NCBI GenBank assembly: GCA_900539665.1
Contig: UQCV01000106.1
Span: forward strand, 1-5,556
Direction: 5' to 3'
Source: an uncultured Succinivibrionaceae bacterium
Lineage (GTDB): Bacteria; Pseudomonadota; Gammaproteobacteria; Enterobacterales; Succinivibrionaceae
DNA length: 5,556 nt
Shown here: positions 5,195 to 5,556 of the stretch, piece after piece
How the letters are laid out: the number at the start of each line of letters is the position of its first letter
Position numbering within the stretch: the stretch's first letter is position 1
Translations under genes and position numbers: made by a program
The notes under the pieces: model-generated
The model's input: only the letters and a program-made list of their open reading frames with translations
Database searches by the model: none
What the model was told of the DNA's origin: nothing

Positions 5195-5556
5195 ATGTCA
5201 AAAATAATTTCCATAGGTCAAGCTGCAAAACTATTAGGGGTTCATGTTCAAACCATGAGAAATTGGGAGAAGTCAGGTAAGTTAAAACCTGATTCAATTT
5301 CACCTGGTGGTACAAGACGATATAACCTTGATAGGATTGTAGCAATCAGTGGAAAGGAAGTACCTACTGTAGTAGATGAGAGAAAAACCATAGCTTATGC
5401 TAGAGTAAGCTCTTGTGACCCAAAAAAAGATTTACAAAGACAATCACAAGTACTAGAATTGTTATTGTACTGAGCACGGTTATAAATATGAGCTTATAAC
5501 AGATTTAGGCTCAGGTATGAATTACTACAAGAAAGGACTTACTAATCTTATCAACC
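5195..5556 (+). pseudogene. tnpA: IS607-family serine recombinase (TnpA/OrfA), frameshifted and partial at the window edge
   Basis: This enzyme cuts and rejoins DNA through a serine nucleophile to move the element. Residues 4-55 form a MerR-like winged helix-turn-helix (IGQAAKLLGVHVQTMRNWEKSG, then PGGTRRY). From residue 64 the serine recombinase domain starts with KTIAYARVSS, in which Ser72 is the likely nucleophile, then DLQRQSQVLEL. At 5462 the frame breaks: this frame ends at TGA (5471-5473), while family homology continues in another frame from 5463 as YCTEHGYKYELITDLGSGMNYYKKGLTNLIN to the window edge. One extra base within about 5459-5464 explains it. I chose the ATG at 5195, which fits the usual family N-terminus. 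An in-frame TTG at 5177 would add six residues encoded inside the palindrome. The ribosome binding site is weak. The gene favours A/T-ending codons (TTA, CTA, AGA). Full-length relatives are about 200 residues. Confidence 0.85.

Larger units (their letters stand above)
5045..5556 (+). mobile_element. Left part of an IS607-family insertion sequence (left boundary unresolved, right end outside the window)
   Basis: The serine recombinase beginning at 5195 identifies an IS607-type element. These typically carry the recombinase gene followed by a TnpB-family gene, which would lie beyond 5556. IS607 elements lack terminal inverted repeats and make no target duplication, so the left end cannot be fixed from this sequence. 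It should lie between the nuclease stop (5044) and the AT-rich promoter region. Composition becomes clearly more AT-rich from about 5100. Features likely within the end are ACATCTAC at 5114-5121, the perfect GTTAATTAAC palindrome at 5124-5133 and the long palindrome at 5161-5189. Confidence 0.6.

Overview
The window looks like a piece of an AT-rich gammaproteobacterial chromosome with accessory DNA at its right end. The organism is inferred from the NhaB-type Na+/H+ antiporter, a family best known from enteric and Vibrio-type gammaproteobacteria, and from a TonB protein, which implies an outer membrane. Low GC next to genes of Firmicutes/Bacteroidetes flavour would suit a gut gammaproteobacterium such as a Succinivibrionaceae member, but that is a guess from gene content.

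Left part (1-2163): a possible 15-codon C-terminal tail of a gene (2-49) is followed by a gene-free, A/C-rich, repeat-filled stretch. This holds degenerate 17-bp repeats at 96-156 and a near-perfect 23-bp tandem repeat at 338-440. Next is a TonB-family gene on the minus strand (492-1607). The 556-bp divergent intergenic region to 2163 holds candidate promoters for both flanking genes and no convincing gene.

Centre (2164-3892): an intact nhaB with a good ribosome binding site and a TATAAT -10 box. It ends at a clear rho-independent terminator (3857-3892). TonB (energy transfer to outer-membrane receptors) and NhaB (Na+/H+ exchange at the inner membrane) both depend on ion gradients across the inner membrane, but they are divergently transcribed and nothing shows co-regulation.

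Right part (3893-5556): accessory DNA. Two tandem, related palindromes (3925-3957 and 3968-3992) precede a DUF1016/YhcG-type PDDEXK nuclease gene. That gene carries a single in-frame TAA (4190-4192) in otherwise intact homology and may also have lost its start codon (ATA at 4007). Beyond it lies the left part of an IS607-family element. Its serine recombinase gene (MerR-like HTH plus YARVSS catalytic motif) is frameshifted near 5462 and runs off the window. A perfect 13-bp-arm palindrome covers its putative promoter. Codon choice changes between nhaB, the nuclease and the IS607 gene, suggesting three separate origins. No complete new system is visible. The most interesting signal is the palindrome pair upstream of the decayed nuclease.
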